NCBI RefSeq assembly: GCF_900168205.1
Contig: NZ_FUZE01000004.1
Location: 172,163 to 236,162, forward strand
Source: Chryseobacterium balustinum
Lineage (GTDB): Bacteria; Bacteroidota; Bacteroidia; Flavobacteriales; Weeksellaceae
DNA length: 64,000 nucleotides
Reading direction: 5' to 3'
Below are positions 9,115 to 18,137 of this stretch, in pieces (position 1 is the stretch's first letter; each line of letters starts with the position of its first letter). Made by a program: the position numbers and the translations under genes. Under the pieces are notes generated by a model. It worked only from the letters and a program-made list of their open reading frames with translations. It did no database searches and was not told where the DNA came from.

Positions 9115-10233
9115 ATGCATCAATTTACAATAGGAATAGAAGAAGAATATCAGATCATCGATGTTGAAAGCCGAGATTTAATCTCTCATGTTTCAAAAAT
9201 CATTGAAGGCGGAAAGGCTGTTTTAAGTGAAAATTTAAAACACGAAATGCACGAATCAATGATTGAAATGGAAACCGGAATCTGCCAAAACATTCAGGAA
9301 GCTCAGGCTGAACTTACCAATCTTAGAAGACATCTGATCAATACAGCCCACGAACAGGGACTTCGTGTTTCCGGAGGTGGAACTCATCCTTTTTCAAACT
9401 GGGAACACAATACGATTACAAACGGCGAACGTTATAACAAAATTGTAGATGATATGGGCGATGTTGCCCGTGGAAATCTTATTTTCGGATTACACGTTCA
9501 TATTGGAATTCCAAACCGTGAAGAAGGCGTAAGAATACAGAATGTAATGCGTTATTTTCTTCCGCATGTTTATGCTCTTTCTGTAAACTCCCCTTTTTGG
9601 ATCGGAAGAAGCACAGGTTTTAAATCTTACAGACAGGAAATTTTCGTGAAGTTCCCAAGAACCGGAATCCCGAGTTACTTTAATTCTTTGGCCGAATTTG
9701 ACAGTTATGTTGATCTTTTGGTGAAAACGGGAACCATTGATAATGCTAAGAAAATTTGGTGGGATTTGCGTGTTCATCCTTTTTATCCTACTATTGAGTT
9801 CAGAATCTGTGATATGCCTTTAAGAATTGAAGAAACGGTTTGTCTGGCTGCAATTATGCAGAGTTTAGTAGCAAAAATCTATAAACTTCACCAACAGAAT
9901 TTAAGTTTCAGAAGCTACAGAAGATTGTTGCTTAACGAAAATAAATGGCGCGCTTCCAAAGACGGAATTCATTCTAAGCTGATTGATTTTGGTAAAGAAG
10001 AATCGGTACCTTATCCTGATCTTTTAAAAGAACTTTTAGAGTTTATTGATGATGTTGTAGATGAATTAGGATGCAGAAAAGAAGTAGAATATGCCTGGAA
10101 AATCTTGGAAAACGGAACCGGCGCAGACCGACAATTGGCAGTCTACAAAGAAACCGGTGATCTGAAGAAAGTCGTTGATTATATGATATCTGAGACTGAA
10201 TACGGCATTACGCACGGCGAATTTGCTTCATAA
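9115..10233 (+). CDS. Carboxylate-amine ligase, COG2170/YbdK (GCS2) family
   Basis: Member of the glutamate-cysteine ligase 2 superfamily; the E. coli homologue YbdK has weak glutamate-cysteine ligase activity. Motifs: IGIEEEYQIID (6-16, nucleotide/metal Glu residues), GGGTHPF (about 87-93), GLHVHIG (125-131) and TIEFRICDMPL. The length of 372 residues is typical. It follows an ATP-grasp gene by 24 bases and precedes a glutamine amidotransferase by 32 bases. With ATP-grasp enzymes on both sides it probably forms one amide bond of a small peptide-like product. Confidence 0.93.
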   Translation: MHQFTIGIEEEYQIIDVESRDLISHVSKIIEGGKAVLSENLKHEMHESMIEMETGICQNIQEAQAELTNLRRHLINTAHEQGLRVSGGGTHPFSNWEHNTITNGERYNKIVDDMGDVARGNLIFGLHVHIGIPNREEGVRIQNVMRYFLPHVYALSVNSPFWIGRSTGFKSYRQEIFVKFPRTGIPSYFNSLAEFDSYVDLLVKTGTIDNAKKIWWDLRVHPFYPTIEFRICDMPLRIEETVCLAAIMQSLVAKIYKLHQQNLSFRSYRRLLLNENKWRASKDGIHSKLIDFGKEESVPYPDLLKELLEFIDDVVDELGCRKEVEYAWKILENGTGADRQLAVYKETGDLKKVVDYMISETEYGITHGEFAS

Positions 10234-10249
10234 TAAATTCATAACTTTG
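10222..10249 (+). promoter_or_regulatory. Candidate internal promoter before the amidotransferase gene
   Basis: TAACTTTG at 10242-10249 fits TAnnTTTG. A TTTG at 10222-10225, inside the last codons of the preceding gene, lies 16 bases upstream, slightly short of the usual gap. It would allow separate expression of the downstream genes. Confidence 0.4.
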
Positions 10250-10265
10250 CAGAAATTATGAAGTT

Positions 10266-11099
10266 ATGAAAGATGTAAGAATTGCTTTATTGGATATGAA
10301 TAACAATCAGGCGAATCAGGGGTTTAAAAATATAAAAGAAATCTCTGAAAATTTCCAGAAGCAATCGGAAGAAAATATCAGCATTACAGGTTTTGATGTA
10401 AGACATAAAAATGAAATTCCAAATATTGAGGATTTTGATATATTTATTTCATCCGGCGGACCGGGAAATCCGCACCGTGAAGGTTTTGAATGGGAACAGA
10501 AGTTTGCAGATTTTTTAGATGCTGTTTATGAACATAACAAAAATAATGACGCAAAAAAATATCTTTTTCTGATTTGTCATTCTTTCCAATTGGCAAGTAT
10601 TCATTGGGATTTAGGAAATATCTGTAAAAGAAAATCTTACTCTTTTGGAGTGCAGCCAATTCATAAAACGGAAGAAGGCGAAGAGGAATTTTTATTCAAA
10701 AACTTACCCGATCCTTTTTATGCGGTAGATTCCAGAGCCTATCAGTTTATTGAGCCTAATTTGGATCGCTTTGAAGAACTAGAAATGAAAATGGTAGCGA
10801 TTGAAAAATCTCGTCCTCATATTGATCTGGAGCGCGCAATTATGGCAGTCCGTTTTTCTGATGAAATTTTCGGAACACAGTTTCATCCCGAAGCCAATCC
10901 TGATGGAATGCTTGAAAATCTGAAAGACGAGAAAAACAAAGAAGCGATGATTGAAAATTACGGTATGGAAAAATATCTGGAAACCGTAGACCGAATTAAT
11001 GACGAAGATAAAATTGTTCTTACGCAATCTCAGATCTTACCACGCTTTTTGAGCGATGCTAAGAAAAATATTTTGAAACAAAAGACGGCAACAGCCTGA
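10266..11099 (+). CDS. Class I glutamine amidotransferase-like protein
   Basis: Hydrolyses glutamine (or a gamma-glutamyl compound) and passes ammonia to a partner. The 277-residue protein has an oxyanion region SSGGPGNP (about 62-69), a nucleophile Cys104 in LICHSFQLA, and His207/Glu209 in GTQFHPEA. The usual G-x-C-x-G-x-Q elbow is changed to I-C-H-S-F-Q. There is no synthetase domain, so it would need a partner such as a neighbouring ligase, or could act as a gamma-glutamyl hydrolase. ATG at 10266 chosen; a second ATG at 10258 is out of frame. Confidence 0.87.
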   Translation: MKDVRIALLDMNNNQANQGFKNIKEISENFQKQSEENISITGFDVRHKNEIPNIEDFDIFISSGGPGNPHREGFEWEQKFADFLDAVYEHNKNNDAKKYLFLICHSFQLASIHWDLGNICKRKSYSFGVQPIHKTEEGEEEFLFKNLPDPFYAVDSRAYQFIEPNLDRFEELEMKMVAIEKSRPHIDLERAIMAVRFSDEIFGTQFHPEANPDGMLENLKDEKNKEAMIENYGMEKYLETVDRINDEDKIVLTQSQILPRFLSDAKKNILKQKTATA

Positions 11100-11136
11100 T
11101 AAAAAATTCAAATAAAACAATTAAAATCGAGCATTC

Positions 11137-12354
11137 ATGTTCGATTTTTTAAATCACAAAAGAAAAAATATGATCCCAAAATACAGAAAACAGTTTAACG
11201 AAGAGTTCAGTAGCGAAAAGTATGATCAGCTTCAATCAATATTAAAAGAAAAAAGCGGCATACAACCTACATTCAGATTGTCTGAAAGTCCTATTTTTTT
11301 AACTCATGAATTCAAAGAAAAATTAGTTTCCGCAAGTGAAAGTATTATTGATCAGATTAAAAATTTCCCAGAAGGAACTTTAGAAAATTCGATTCCTGAA
11401 AACTGTAAAGTTCCTAATGATACAAAACAGCCTCATTTTTTCACCATAGATTTTGGAATCTGCAGAAGTGAAAACGGAAAAATAGAACCTCAACTGATAG
11501 AATTGCAGGCTTTTCCTTCATTGTATGCGTTTCAGAATGTTTATGAAGAAACCTTTTGTGAAGTTTATCCGTTCTTAACTCAATTGAGAAATAATATTTC
11601 AGATGAGGATTATAAGAAACATTTATATGAATTAATTGTAGGTAAAGAAAATCCTGAAAACGTAATTCTTCTTGAAATTTATCCTGAAAAACAGAAAACC
11701 GCAATTGATTTTGCCTTAACCGAAAAACTTTTAGGCATAAAAACCATTTGTCTTACTAAAGTAAAAAAGCAGGGAAATCAACTATTTTATGAACATAATG
11801 AAAAGCTGATCAGAATTAAAAGAATTTATAATCGTGTCATTTTTGATGAACTTGATAAAATTCCTGATCTTAAAACTGAATTTAATTTCCGTGAAGAAAT
11901 AGATGTAGAATGGGTTACGCATCCGAATTGGTTTTTCAAAATTTCTAAATATATTCTGCCTTTATTAAAGCACGAATTTGTTCCGAAAAGCTATTTCCTC
12001 CACGAATTCCCTGAAAATGAAAGCCTTGAAAATTTTGTTTTAAAACCTTTGTTTTCTTTTGCAGGAAGTGGTGTAAATCTAAATCCTACAAAAGAGATCA
12101 CAAATACTATTTTAGATAAAGAAAATTATATCTTGCAGCGAAAAGTAAACTATGAGCCTATTTTTGAAGATATCAACGGTGATTTTTCAAGAGCAGAAAT
12201 TCGTTTACTTTATGTCTGGAAAGAAAATGAAGAACGACCTATTTTACTTCAAAACCTTTCCAGAATGACCAAAGCCGCAATGGTCAATGTAGATTTTAAT
12301 AAAAAAGATGCAATTTGGATTGGAAGTTCTCATGCGTTTTTTGGGGAAGAGTAA
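11137..12354 (+). CDS. Unrecognised protein with an ATP-grasp-like C-terminal segment
   Basis: I do not recognise a named family. The 405-residue protein has ENFVLKPLFSFAGSGVNL (about 299-315), which looks like the ATP-grasp lysine and glycine loop, then YILQRKV and AEIRLLYVW, as seen in glutathionylspermidine-synthase-like ATP-grasp proteins. An earlier IEPQLIELQAFPSLYAF (about 116-132) resembles the substrate/metal segment of those proteins, suggesting a permuted order. Met12 (ATG at 11170) has the more A-rich leader and may be the true start. Position at the end of the ligase run supports a ligase role; this is inference. Confidence 0.6.
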   Translation: MFDFLNHKRKNMIPKYRKQFNEEFSSEKYDQLQSILKEKSGIQPTFRLSESPIFLTHEFKEKLVSASESIIDQIKNFPEGTLENSIPENCKVPNDTKQPHFFTIDFGICRSENGKIEPQLIELQAFPSLYAFQNVYEETFCEVYPFLTQLRNNISDEDYKKHLYELIVGKENPENVILLEIYPEKQKTAIDFALTEKLLGIKTICLTKVKKQGNQLFYEHNEKLIRIKRIYNRVIFDELDKIPDLKTEFNFREEIDVEWVTHPNWFFKISKYILPLLKHEFVPKSYFLHEFPENESLENFVLKPLFSFAGSGVNLNPTKEITNTILDKENYILQRKVNYEPIFEDINGDFSRAEIRLLYVWKENEERPILLQNLSRMTKAAMVNVDFNKKDAIWIGSSHAFFGEE

Positions 12355-12369
12355 AAATAATAATTATAT

Positions 12370-12813
12370 ATGGAAGAAAAATCTGTTTTTGATGAATTTG
12401 ATAATAATTTTAACACAAAAAGAAGAAGAAATCTATTACCTATTTGGATAAAAGTTTTCATTTGGCTTTTCTTTGCTTTTGGTTTTATTGGTATTTTAAT
12501 TCTGGCTTTCGGATTTTTCATGGGTAAATTTAACTTGTCTCTTTACGGGCTTGAAACAGATAAAGTATATAGTTTAATGGGATTCTTTCTCACAGCTTTA
12601 TTTATTCTGAAAGGTATTGTCTCGTACGGACTGTGGTTTGAACAAGATTGGGGAATAAAAATCGCAAAAATAGACGCAATTATCGGGTTAGTAGTTTGTG
12701 GGGTTTCAATGTTTATTTTACCATTTTTCACTAAAAATTTTGAATTACGACTTGAAGTTGCTGTTTTAATTCCTTACTTGATTAAGCTCCAAAAAATAGA
12801 GAAAAACTGGTAG
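12370..12813 (+). CDS. Small integral membrane protein, unknown function
   Basis: Not recognised. The 147-residue protein has a charged N-terminus with KRRR at about 18-21 and four hydrophobic stretches (about 26-50, 66-86, 98-117, 122-136) consistent with four transmembrane helices. It begins 15 bases after the preceding gene. No catalytic motif seen. Confidence 0.7.
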   Translation: MEEKSVFDEFDNNFNTKRRRNLLPIWIKVFIWLFFAFGFIGILILAFGFFMGKFNLSLYGLETDKVYSLMGFFLTALFILKGIVSYGLWFEQDWGIKIAKIDAIIGLVVCGVSMFILPFFTKNFELRLEVAVLIPYLIKLQKIEKNW

Positions 12814-12870
12814 TAAAAAAGATAAAATTTGGACAAGCAGTTTTAATGCTTTTTTGGGGAAGAATAGTTT

Positions 12871-13339
12871 ATGAACATGAATAAATATGTATTAAAAATC
12901 ATTTTGCCGGCTATTTTAGTTTTTACTTTTAAGCTGAATGCTCAACAAAAAGTATATTCTAAACAGGAAATCGGAAAATTTAAAGAAAATGAACAATTTT
13001 ACCTCAATAAAAAAGTAAAAAACATTTTGAGAGACCTTAAAGTAAATTTTGAGATAGCATATGTTGGCGGTGGCTGGTCTGAAGAAATGAGTTTCATTGT
13101 TTTAAGATTTAATAATCGAAAAGATGAATATCAACTTCAGCAAAAAGGAATTAAACTCGCAAGATTAACCCTTTTTTATTAAAGAACGAGACGTTGAAAC
13201 CAATAAGCTTTTTTATTCTGAAACAAAGAGAATCACATTTTACAGAGACAGTTTAAAGAATAAATCTAATAAACAAATTTTAAAGGATTACAAAAATCTT
13301 ACTGTTGCGATGATTTATGCTAATTCTGAGCAACCGTAA
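12871..13339 (+). pseudogene. Small secreted protein gene with a frameshift
   Basis: The open frame from 12871 encodes a signal peptide (hydrophobic stretch ending KLNAQ) and stops after about 103 residues at 13182. The stop follows a run of six T at 13172-13177. If the run is read as five T, the frame continues through FIKERDVETNKLFYSETKR and on to a TAA at 13337-13339, giving about 155 residues with Flavobacterium-like composition throughout. One extra T has therefore probably broken the gene, unless it is a sequencing error. Function unknown. Confidence 0.7.
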
Positions 13340-13342
13340 ACA

Positions 13343-13373
13343 AAAAAGGAGTAAATCAACTTTACTCCTTTTT
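13343..13373. terminator. Bidirectional terminator between the frameshifted gene and cphA
   Basis: Perfect 13-bp stem AAAAAGGAGTAAA / TTTACTCCTTTTT with a 5-base loop, A-run on one side and T-run on the other. The genes on both sides converge on it. Confidence 0.9.
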
Positions 13374-13377
13374 GATT

Positions 13378-16005
13378 TTAAAATTTATCGTCCTCGAGCA
13401 ACTCTCTCGCCTGATAATCCTGAACAAGGTCAATCGCATTAGAAATCACATCACTTAAAGCAGTGATAAAAGTTCCTTCTTCCGCCATTCCCATCGCGTG
13501 TTTCAAAGCATCAATTTCTTTAGGAATCGTCTCATAACTTACATCTCTTCCCGAAGCCTGCATTCCATCGATAATCAAACCGTTGATTTCTTCTTCTGTT
13601 CTTCCTCGAAGATGTTTTTCGTTTCGGATGATGATATGATCAAACATTCTTCCTGCAATTTTTCCGCATAGTCTTATATCTTCATCTCTCCTGTCTCCCA
13701 CTCCGGAAATAATCCCGATTTTCTTTGTAGATTCTACATTTTTAAGGTAGTCTTCAATCGCTTCGTAGCCTGCAGGATTGTGTGCAAAATCTATTAAAAC
13801 TTTAAAGTTTTTAAATTTAAACACATTCAGCCTTCCCGGAGTCAGCTGCGCACTTGGAATAAATGTACGAAGTGAATTGGAAATATCTTCAATACCAAAA
13901 CCATAAAGATAACAAGCCAAACTCGCTGCCAAAACGTTATCTATCATGAATTTTGCCTTTCCTTCCATTGTAATCGGAAAGTCTTTTACTTTTCCAATCC
14001 TGATTTTCCAGTCGCCTTTTTTAATGGTTACAAAACCTTCTTCGTAAACACAGGTTATACGGCCTTCTTTAGCGAATTTTTTGATGTATTCGTTATTTTC
14101 ATCCAAACTGAAAATAGCAACATTACTCGGCAGATCATTAATGATTCGCATAGAATACTCATCTTCAGCATTCAACACGCTCCATCCATTTTTCTTTACA
14201 CTGTCGAGTACTACCCTTTTTACTTTGGTTAAATCTTTCAGATTGTGAATATCATTCATTCCCAAATGATCTTCTTTAATATTGGTTAAAACACCGATAT
14301 CACACTGAGAAAATCCTAAACCAGAACGAAGAATTCCACCACGAGCAGTTTCTAAAACGGCAAATTCTACGGTTGGATCTTTTAGAATAAATTCAGCAGA
14401 AATAGGTCCGGTAGTATCACCTTTCGTTAACATTGTATTCTGAATATAAATTCCGTCTGATGTTGTAAAACCTACTCTGTAGCCATTATTTTTAACGATA
14501 TGAGAAATTAATCTTGTTGTAGTCGTTTTACCATTGGTTCCTGTAACTGCAATAATCGGAATGGTAAAAGGTTTTCCTTGCGGATAAAGCATATCTACAA
14601 CTGGAGCGGCAACGTTTCTCGGAAGACCTTCACTCGGAGCCAAATGCATTCTGAAACCAGGTGCTGCATTAACTTCTATAATTGCTCCACCGCTTTCTTT
14701 TAACGGTTGGGTTAAGTTTTCCGCCATAATATCAATTCCGCAGACATCTAAACCGATGATCTTTGAAATTCTTTCTGCCATTGTGATATTTTCGGGGTGC
14801 ACCATATCGGTTACATCAATCGAAGTACCGCCTGTAGAAAGATTAGCTGTAGATTTCAGATAAACAACTTCTCCTTTTTGAGGAATTGTTTCTAAAGTAT
14901 ATTGAAGTTTTTCAAGTAATTCTAAAGTATCTTTATCGACTGTAATTTCGGTCAAAACATTTTCGTGACCATACCCTCTTCTCGGATCTTTGTTTTCTTT
15001 TTCAATGAGCTTCTCAAGATTAGATTCACCGTCACCCACAACGTGAGCAGGAACTCTTCTCGCAGCAGCAACCATTTTATTATTAATCACCAAAACTCTA
15101 AAATCGTATCCGGTAATGTATTTTTCAACAATTACTTTTCTTGAATATTGTTGAGCATGTTCTAGTCCTGTAACCGAAGAAACCCAATCATTTACATTAA
15201 TTGAAGATCCTTTTCCGTGATTTCCGTCTAAAGGTTTGATGACAATAGGATACCCAATTTTCTTGATAACACTTTGTAGCTCTTCTTCATCCACAATTAG
15301 ATCTCCCATCGGAACAGGAATTGCAGCATCATGAAGCATTCTTTTTGTTAATTCTTTATTGCAGGCGATATCTACAGCAATTGAGCTTGTATTTCCGGTA
15401 ATTGTCGCCTGAAATCTTTGTTGATTAACGCCATACCCCAACTGTACCAGAGAATTGCTTCCTAGTCTTATCCACGGAATTTTTCTTGAAACTGCTTCTT
15501 CAACAATACTTCCTGTTGAAGGTCCCAATCTTACACGTTCTCTGATTTCTTTTAATTTCTGAATACAAGCATTGATGTCGTATTCTTTATTTTCAATTAA
15601 AGCTAAAGCAATTTCTACTGCCTGTTCTGCAGCATAGATTCCAGCATTTTCTTCGATATAATCAAACACGACGTTGTAAATTCCCGGTGATTTTGTCTCA
15701 CGTGTTCGTCCAAAACCAGTTTCCATACCCGCCAAGGTTTGAATTTCTAAAGCGATATGCTCAATTACATGTCCCATCCATGTACCGGTTTCTATTCTAT
15801 GAAAAAAACCTCCTCTCGTTCCTTCAGAGCAACGGTGACTAATGAGTGAAGGCATAAGATGTTCTATTCTTTCACGAAAACCTTCGATTTTATTTGTAGG
15901 AAAATTTTCCATTTCCTCCAGATCCAAACGCATCTGTATCAGCTTCTTTCTTCTTATACTCCAAATATTTGGACCACGCAAAGCCTGTATCTTCTCAATT
16001 TTCAT
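13378..16005 (-). CDS. cphA: Cyanophycin synthetase
   Basis: Makes multi-L-arginyl-poly-L-aspartate, a nitrogen and carbon store, from Asp, Arg and ATP without ribosomes. The 875 residues have the full CphA plan: N-terminal domain, ATP-grasp domain (IGYPIVIKPLDGNHGKGSSI at about 250-269; AIIEVNAAPGFRMH at about 441-454) and a C-terminal Mur-ligase-like domain with P-loop VTGTNGKTTTT (about 487-497) and a late IDFAHNPAGYEA segment. Length is typical. It faces away from cyanophycinase, with 189 bases between them. Arg and Asp specificity is assumed from the family; a variant polymer cannot be excluded. Confidence 0.95.
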   Translation of the reverse strand: MKIEKIQALRGPNIWSIRRKKLIQMRLDLEEMENFPTNKIEGFRERIEHLMPSLISHRCSEGTRGGFFHRIETGTWMGHVIEHIALEIQTLAGMETGFGRTRETKSPGIYNVVFDYIEENAGIYAAEQAVEIALALIENKEYDINACIQKLKEIRERVRLGPSTGSIVEEAVSRKIPWIRLGSNSLVQLGYGVNQQRFQATITGNTSSIAVDIACNKELTKRMLHDAAIPVPMGDLIVDEEELQSVIKKIGYPIVIKPLDGNHGKGSSINVNDWVSSVTGLEHAQQYSRKVIVEKYITGYDFRVLVINNKMVAAARRVPAHVVGDGESNLEKLIEKENKDPRRGYGHENVLTEITVDKDTLELLEKLQYTLETIPQKGEVVYLKSTANLSTGGTSIDVTDMVHPENITMAERISKIIGLDVCGIDIMAENLTQPLKESGGAIIEVNAAPGFRMHLAPSEGLPRNVAAPVVDMLYPQGKPFTIPIIAVTGTNGKTTTTRLISHIVKNNGYRVGFTTSDGIYIQNTMLTKGDTTGPISAEFILKDPTVEFAVLETARGGILRSGLGFSQCDIGVLTNIKEDHLGMNDIHNLKDLTKVKRVVLDSVKKNGWSVLNAEDEYSMRIINDLPSNVAIFSLDENNEYIKKFAKEGRITCVYEEGFVTIKKGDWKIRIGKVKDFPITMEGKAKFMIDNVLAASLACYLYGFGIEDISNSLRTFIPSAQLTPGRLNVFKFKNFKVLIDFAHNPAGYEAIEDYLKNVESTKKIGIISGVGDRRDEDIRLCGKIAGRMFDHIIIRNEKHLRGRTEEEINGLIIDGMQASGRDVSYETIPKEIDALKHAMGMAEEGTFITALSDVISNAIDLVQDYQARELLEDDKF

Positions 16006-16050
16006 ACTTTAGTTATACCTTATTATATTAATAAAAACATCTTTCTAAAT

Positions 16051-16058
16051 CAAAGATA
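16051..16058 (-). promoter_or_regulatory. Candidate -7 element of cphA
   Basis: TATCTTTG on the minus strand (16058-16051) fits TAnnTTTG and lies about 45 bases before the cphA ATG. A TTTTG sits 15 bases further upstream, shorter than usual. Confidence 0.45.
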
Positions 16059-16188
16059 ATGTAAAACCTCAAACAAAACCATAGCGTTATTAAAGATTTA
16101 TTAAAAAAATACAATTTCTGTAATCAATTATAAATCAAACTAAATACGTTAAAAATGGGTTTACATTTCATTAACAATTTATTATTTT

Positions 16189-16196
16189 TTAAATTT
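16189..16196 (+). promoter_or_regulatory. Candidate -7 element of cyanophycinase
   Basis: TAAATTTG matches TAnnTTTG and ends 7 bases before the ATG at 16204. Transcription would start at or within a few bases of the start codon, giving a leaderless or nearly leaderless mRNA. No clear TTG at the expected distance was found. Confidence 0.5.
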
Positions 16197-16203
16197 GCAA
16201 GCT

Positions 16204-17088
16204 ATGAAACCTGTTGGAAAATTAATTATTATCGGTGGGGCTGTTAATAAAGGCAGTTTTTCTGAGACCGATTACGATCAGAATGTCGAAAAAAATCTTA
16301 ACTTTTTTGAAAGAGGAATCTTAAGAAAAATCATTACTGAATCTAAGAATAAAGAAAACTCAATTATCGAAGTCATTACTACGGCTTCGCAAATCCCTCA
16401 GATTGTTGGTGCTGAATATAAAAAAGCTTTTGAATTTTTAGGAGCCAAAAATGTCAATATCCTTGATATTCACAACCGTGAAGAAGCCAATTCGGATGCT
16501 ATTGTGGCAAGAGCAAATGCAGCCGATGTTGTAATGTTTACGGGTGGCGATCAATTGAGGCTGACTTCTATTTTGGGTGGTACAAGATTTCACGATGCTA
16601 TTTTACTGAAATATCAGGAGCAGGATTTTATCTATTCCGGGACTTCCGCAGGAGCTGCTGCAGCTTCTGAGAATATGATTTACCAAGGAAGCAGTTCTGA
16701 AGCTTTGTTGAAAGGTGAAATTAAAACCACACAAGGTTTAGGCTTAATCGATAACGTAATTGTTGATACTCACTTTGTACAAAGAGGAAGAATCGGAAGA
16801 CTTTTCCAGGCTGTAGTAAATAATCCGAGAACTTTAGGCATCGGATTGGGGGAAGATACCGGACTTTTCATTCATAATGATACCATGACCGCTGTAGGAT
16901 CTGGATTGGTAATTATTGTTGATGGAAGATTCATTAAAGACACCAATCTTACCAACATCAATTTAGGTGAACCTATCTCAATAGATAATCTTACCGTGCA
17001 TGTCATGTCGATGAATGATCATTATGATTTGACGACTAGAAAACTGACGATAGAAAACTCTCAGTTTAATCCGATACCTCAAACATAA
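16204..17088 (+). CDS. cphB: Cyanophycinase
   Basis: Exo-acting serine peptidase of family S51 that cuts cyanophycin to beta-Asp-Arg dipeptides. The nucleophile elbow is YSGTSAGAAAAS (Ser about 148), with MFTGGDQLRL before it and VDTHFVQRGRIGRL after it, all family hallmarks. I use the ATG at 16204 (MKPVGKLIIIGG). The same frame extends three codons upstream to a TTG, but that lies in the -7 promoter box. 294 residues, normal for the family. It pairs with cphA (divergent) and with the isoaspartyl peptidase downstream. Confidence 0.95.
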   Translation: MKPVGKLIIIGGAVNKGSFSETDYDQNVEKNLNFFERGILRKIITESKNKENSIIEVITTASQIPQIVGAEYKKAFEFLGAKNVNILDIHNREEANSDAIVARANAADVVMFTGGDQLRLTSILGGTRFHDAILLKYQEQDFIYSGTSAGAAAASENMIYQGSSSEALLKGEIKTTQGLGLIDNVIVDTHFVQRGRIGRLFQAVVNNPRTLGIGLGEDTGLFIHNDTMTAVGSGLVIIVDGRFIKDTNLTNINLGEPISIDNLTVHVMSMNDHYDLTTRKLTIENSQFNPIPQT

Positions 17089-17193
17089 AATAATCATTGA
17101 TAATCTATAAATAATAAATGATTTTGATTTGTAATTAAAAATTAAGATCATTTATAATCAATTATCATCTATCAATCATCAATTATACTTTTT
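17089..17193. repeat. AT-rich spacer with inverted ATAAATGAT/ATCATTTATAAT tracts
   Basis: Similar in make-up to the spacer at 7293-7379: ATAATAAATGATTTT is mirrored by AAGATCATTTATAATC, followed by repeated ATCAATTATCATC units. May form a hairpin between the two cyanophycin-degradation genes. Confidence 0.45.
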
Positions 17194-18036
17194 ATGAAAA
17201 TCATTATCCACGGAGGTTTTTTCTCTGAAAGTGACCAGAGCCATGAAGTGAAAGTTGCCAAACAAAAGTCTTTAAAAAACATCGCTGAAAAAGCATATCA
17301 ATATTTAGAAAACCATTCTGCTGTTGATACTGTTGCGTATGCAGTTTCTCTTTTGGAAGATGATGAATTGTATAATGCTGGAATCGGTTCACAAATTCAA
17401 AGTGATGGCATTATCAGAATGAGCGCAGCATTAATGGATGGTGAAACTCAGAAAATGAGCGGTGTTATCAATATTCAGGATGTAAAAAATCCGATTTTTG
17501 TAGCAAAAGAACTGATGAAAGAAGATGATCGTGTTTTAGGGGGAAAAGGAGCAAAGATTTATGCTAACAATAACGGATTTGAAAACTTCTCAACAGAAAT
17601 TCCTCAAAGAAGAAAAGAATACGAAGCGAAATTGAAAAACGGAGGAAAGGGAACTGTTGGTTGTGTTGCCATCGATAAAAACGGAAAGTTAGCCGTTGCC
17701 ACTTCTACAGGAGGTAAAGGTTTTGAGATTCCGGGAAGAATTTCAGATTCCGCAACCGTAGCCGGAAATTATGCCAACGAATTTTGCGCAGTAAGCTGTA
17801 CCGGAGTGGGTGAAGATATTGTAAGCAATGCTACTTCAGCCAAAATTGTAACCCGAGTGACAGATGGAATGAGCTTACAAGAAGCTTTTGACAAAACTTT
17901 TGCAGAGCTAAAAGTTATCGATGGTTTTGCCGGAGCTATTGCGATTGATAAAAACGGAAATATTTATCATCAAGACTCTTACCCTACAATGGTGTTTGCA
18001 AGTTTTGATGGAAATCAGTTTGAAATCTTTAAATAA
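17194..18036 (+). CDS. Isoaspartyl peptidase / L-asparaginase (Ntn hydrolase)
   Basis: Plant-type asparaginase family. The precursor cleaves itself before a Thr that becomes the N-terminal nucleophile; here it is Thr154 in GGKGTVGCVAID. Substrate-binding segments GRISDSATVAGNYA and SCTGVGEDI follow. The 280-residue length is slightly short of the usual 300 or more. These enzymes split beta-aspartyl dipeptides, so this is the expected last step in cyanophycin breakdown (beta-Asp-Arg to Asp and Arg). It follows cyanophycinase directly. Confidence 0.93.
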   Translation: MKIIIHGGFFSESDQSHEVKVAKQKSLKNIAEKAYQYLENHSAVDTVAYAVSLLEDDELYNAGIGSQIQSDGIIRMSAALMDGETQKMSGVINIQDVKNPIFVAKELMKEDDRVLGGKGAKIYANNNGFENFSTEIPQRRKEYEAKLKNGGKGTVGCVAIDKNGKLAVATSTGGKGFEIPGRISDSATVAGNYANEFCAVSCTGVGEDIVSNATSAKIVTRVTDGMSLQEAFDKTFAELKVIDGFAGAIAIDKNGNIYHQDSYPTMVFASFDGNQFEIFK

Positions 18037-18137
18037 TTTTAACATTTATTTATTATTCCCAAAATATTTTTGGCACACATTTTACATAGTTATTAATAAC
18101 AAAATTTTAATATTATAACTTTTAAAAATCAAAGATC

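Noticed and set aside
16195..16203. TTG as the cyanophycinase start
   Set aside because: It overlaps the TAnnTTTG promoter box, and the ATG at 16204 begins the conserved N-terminus.
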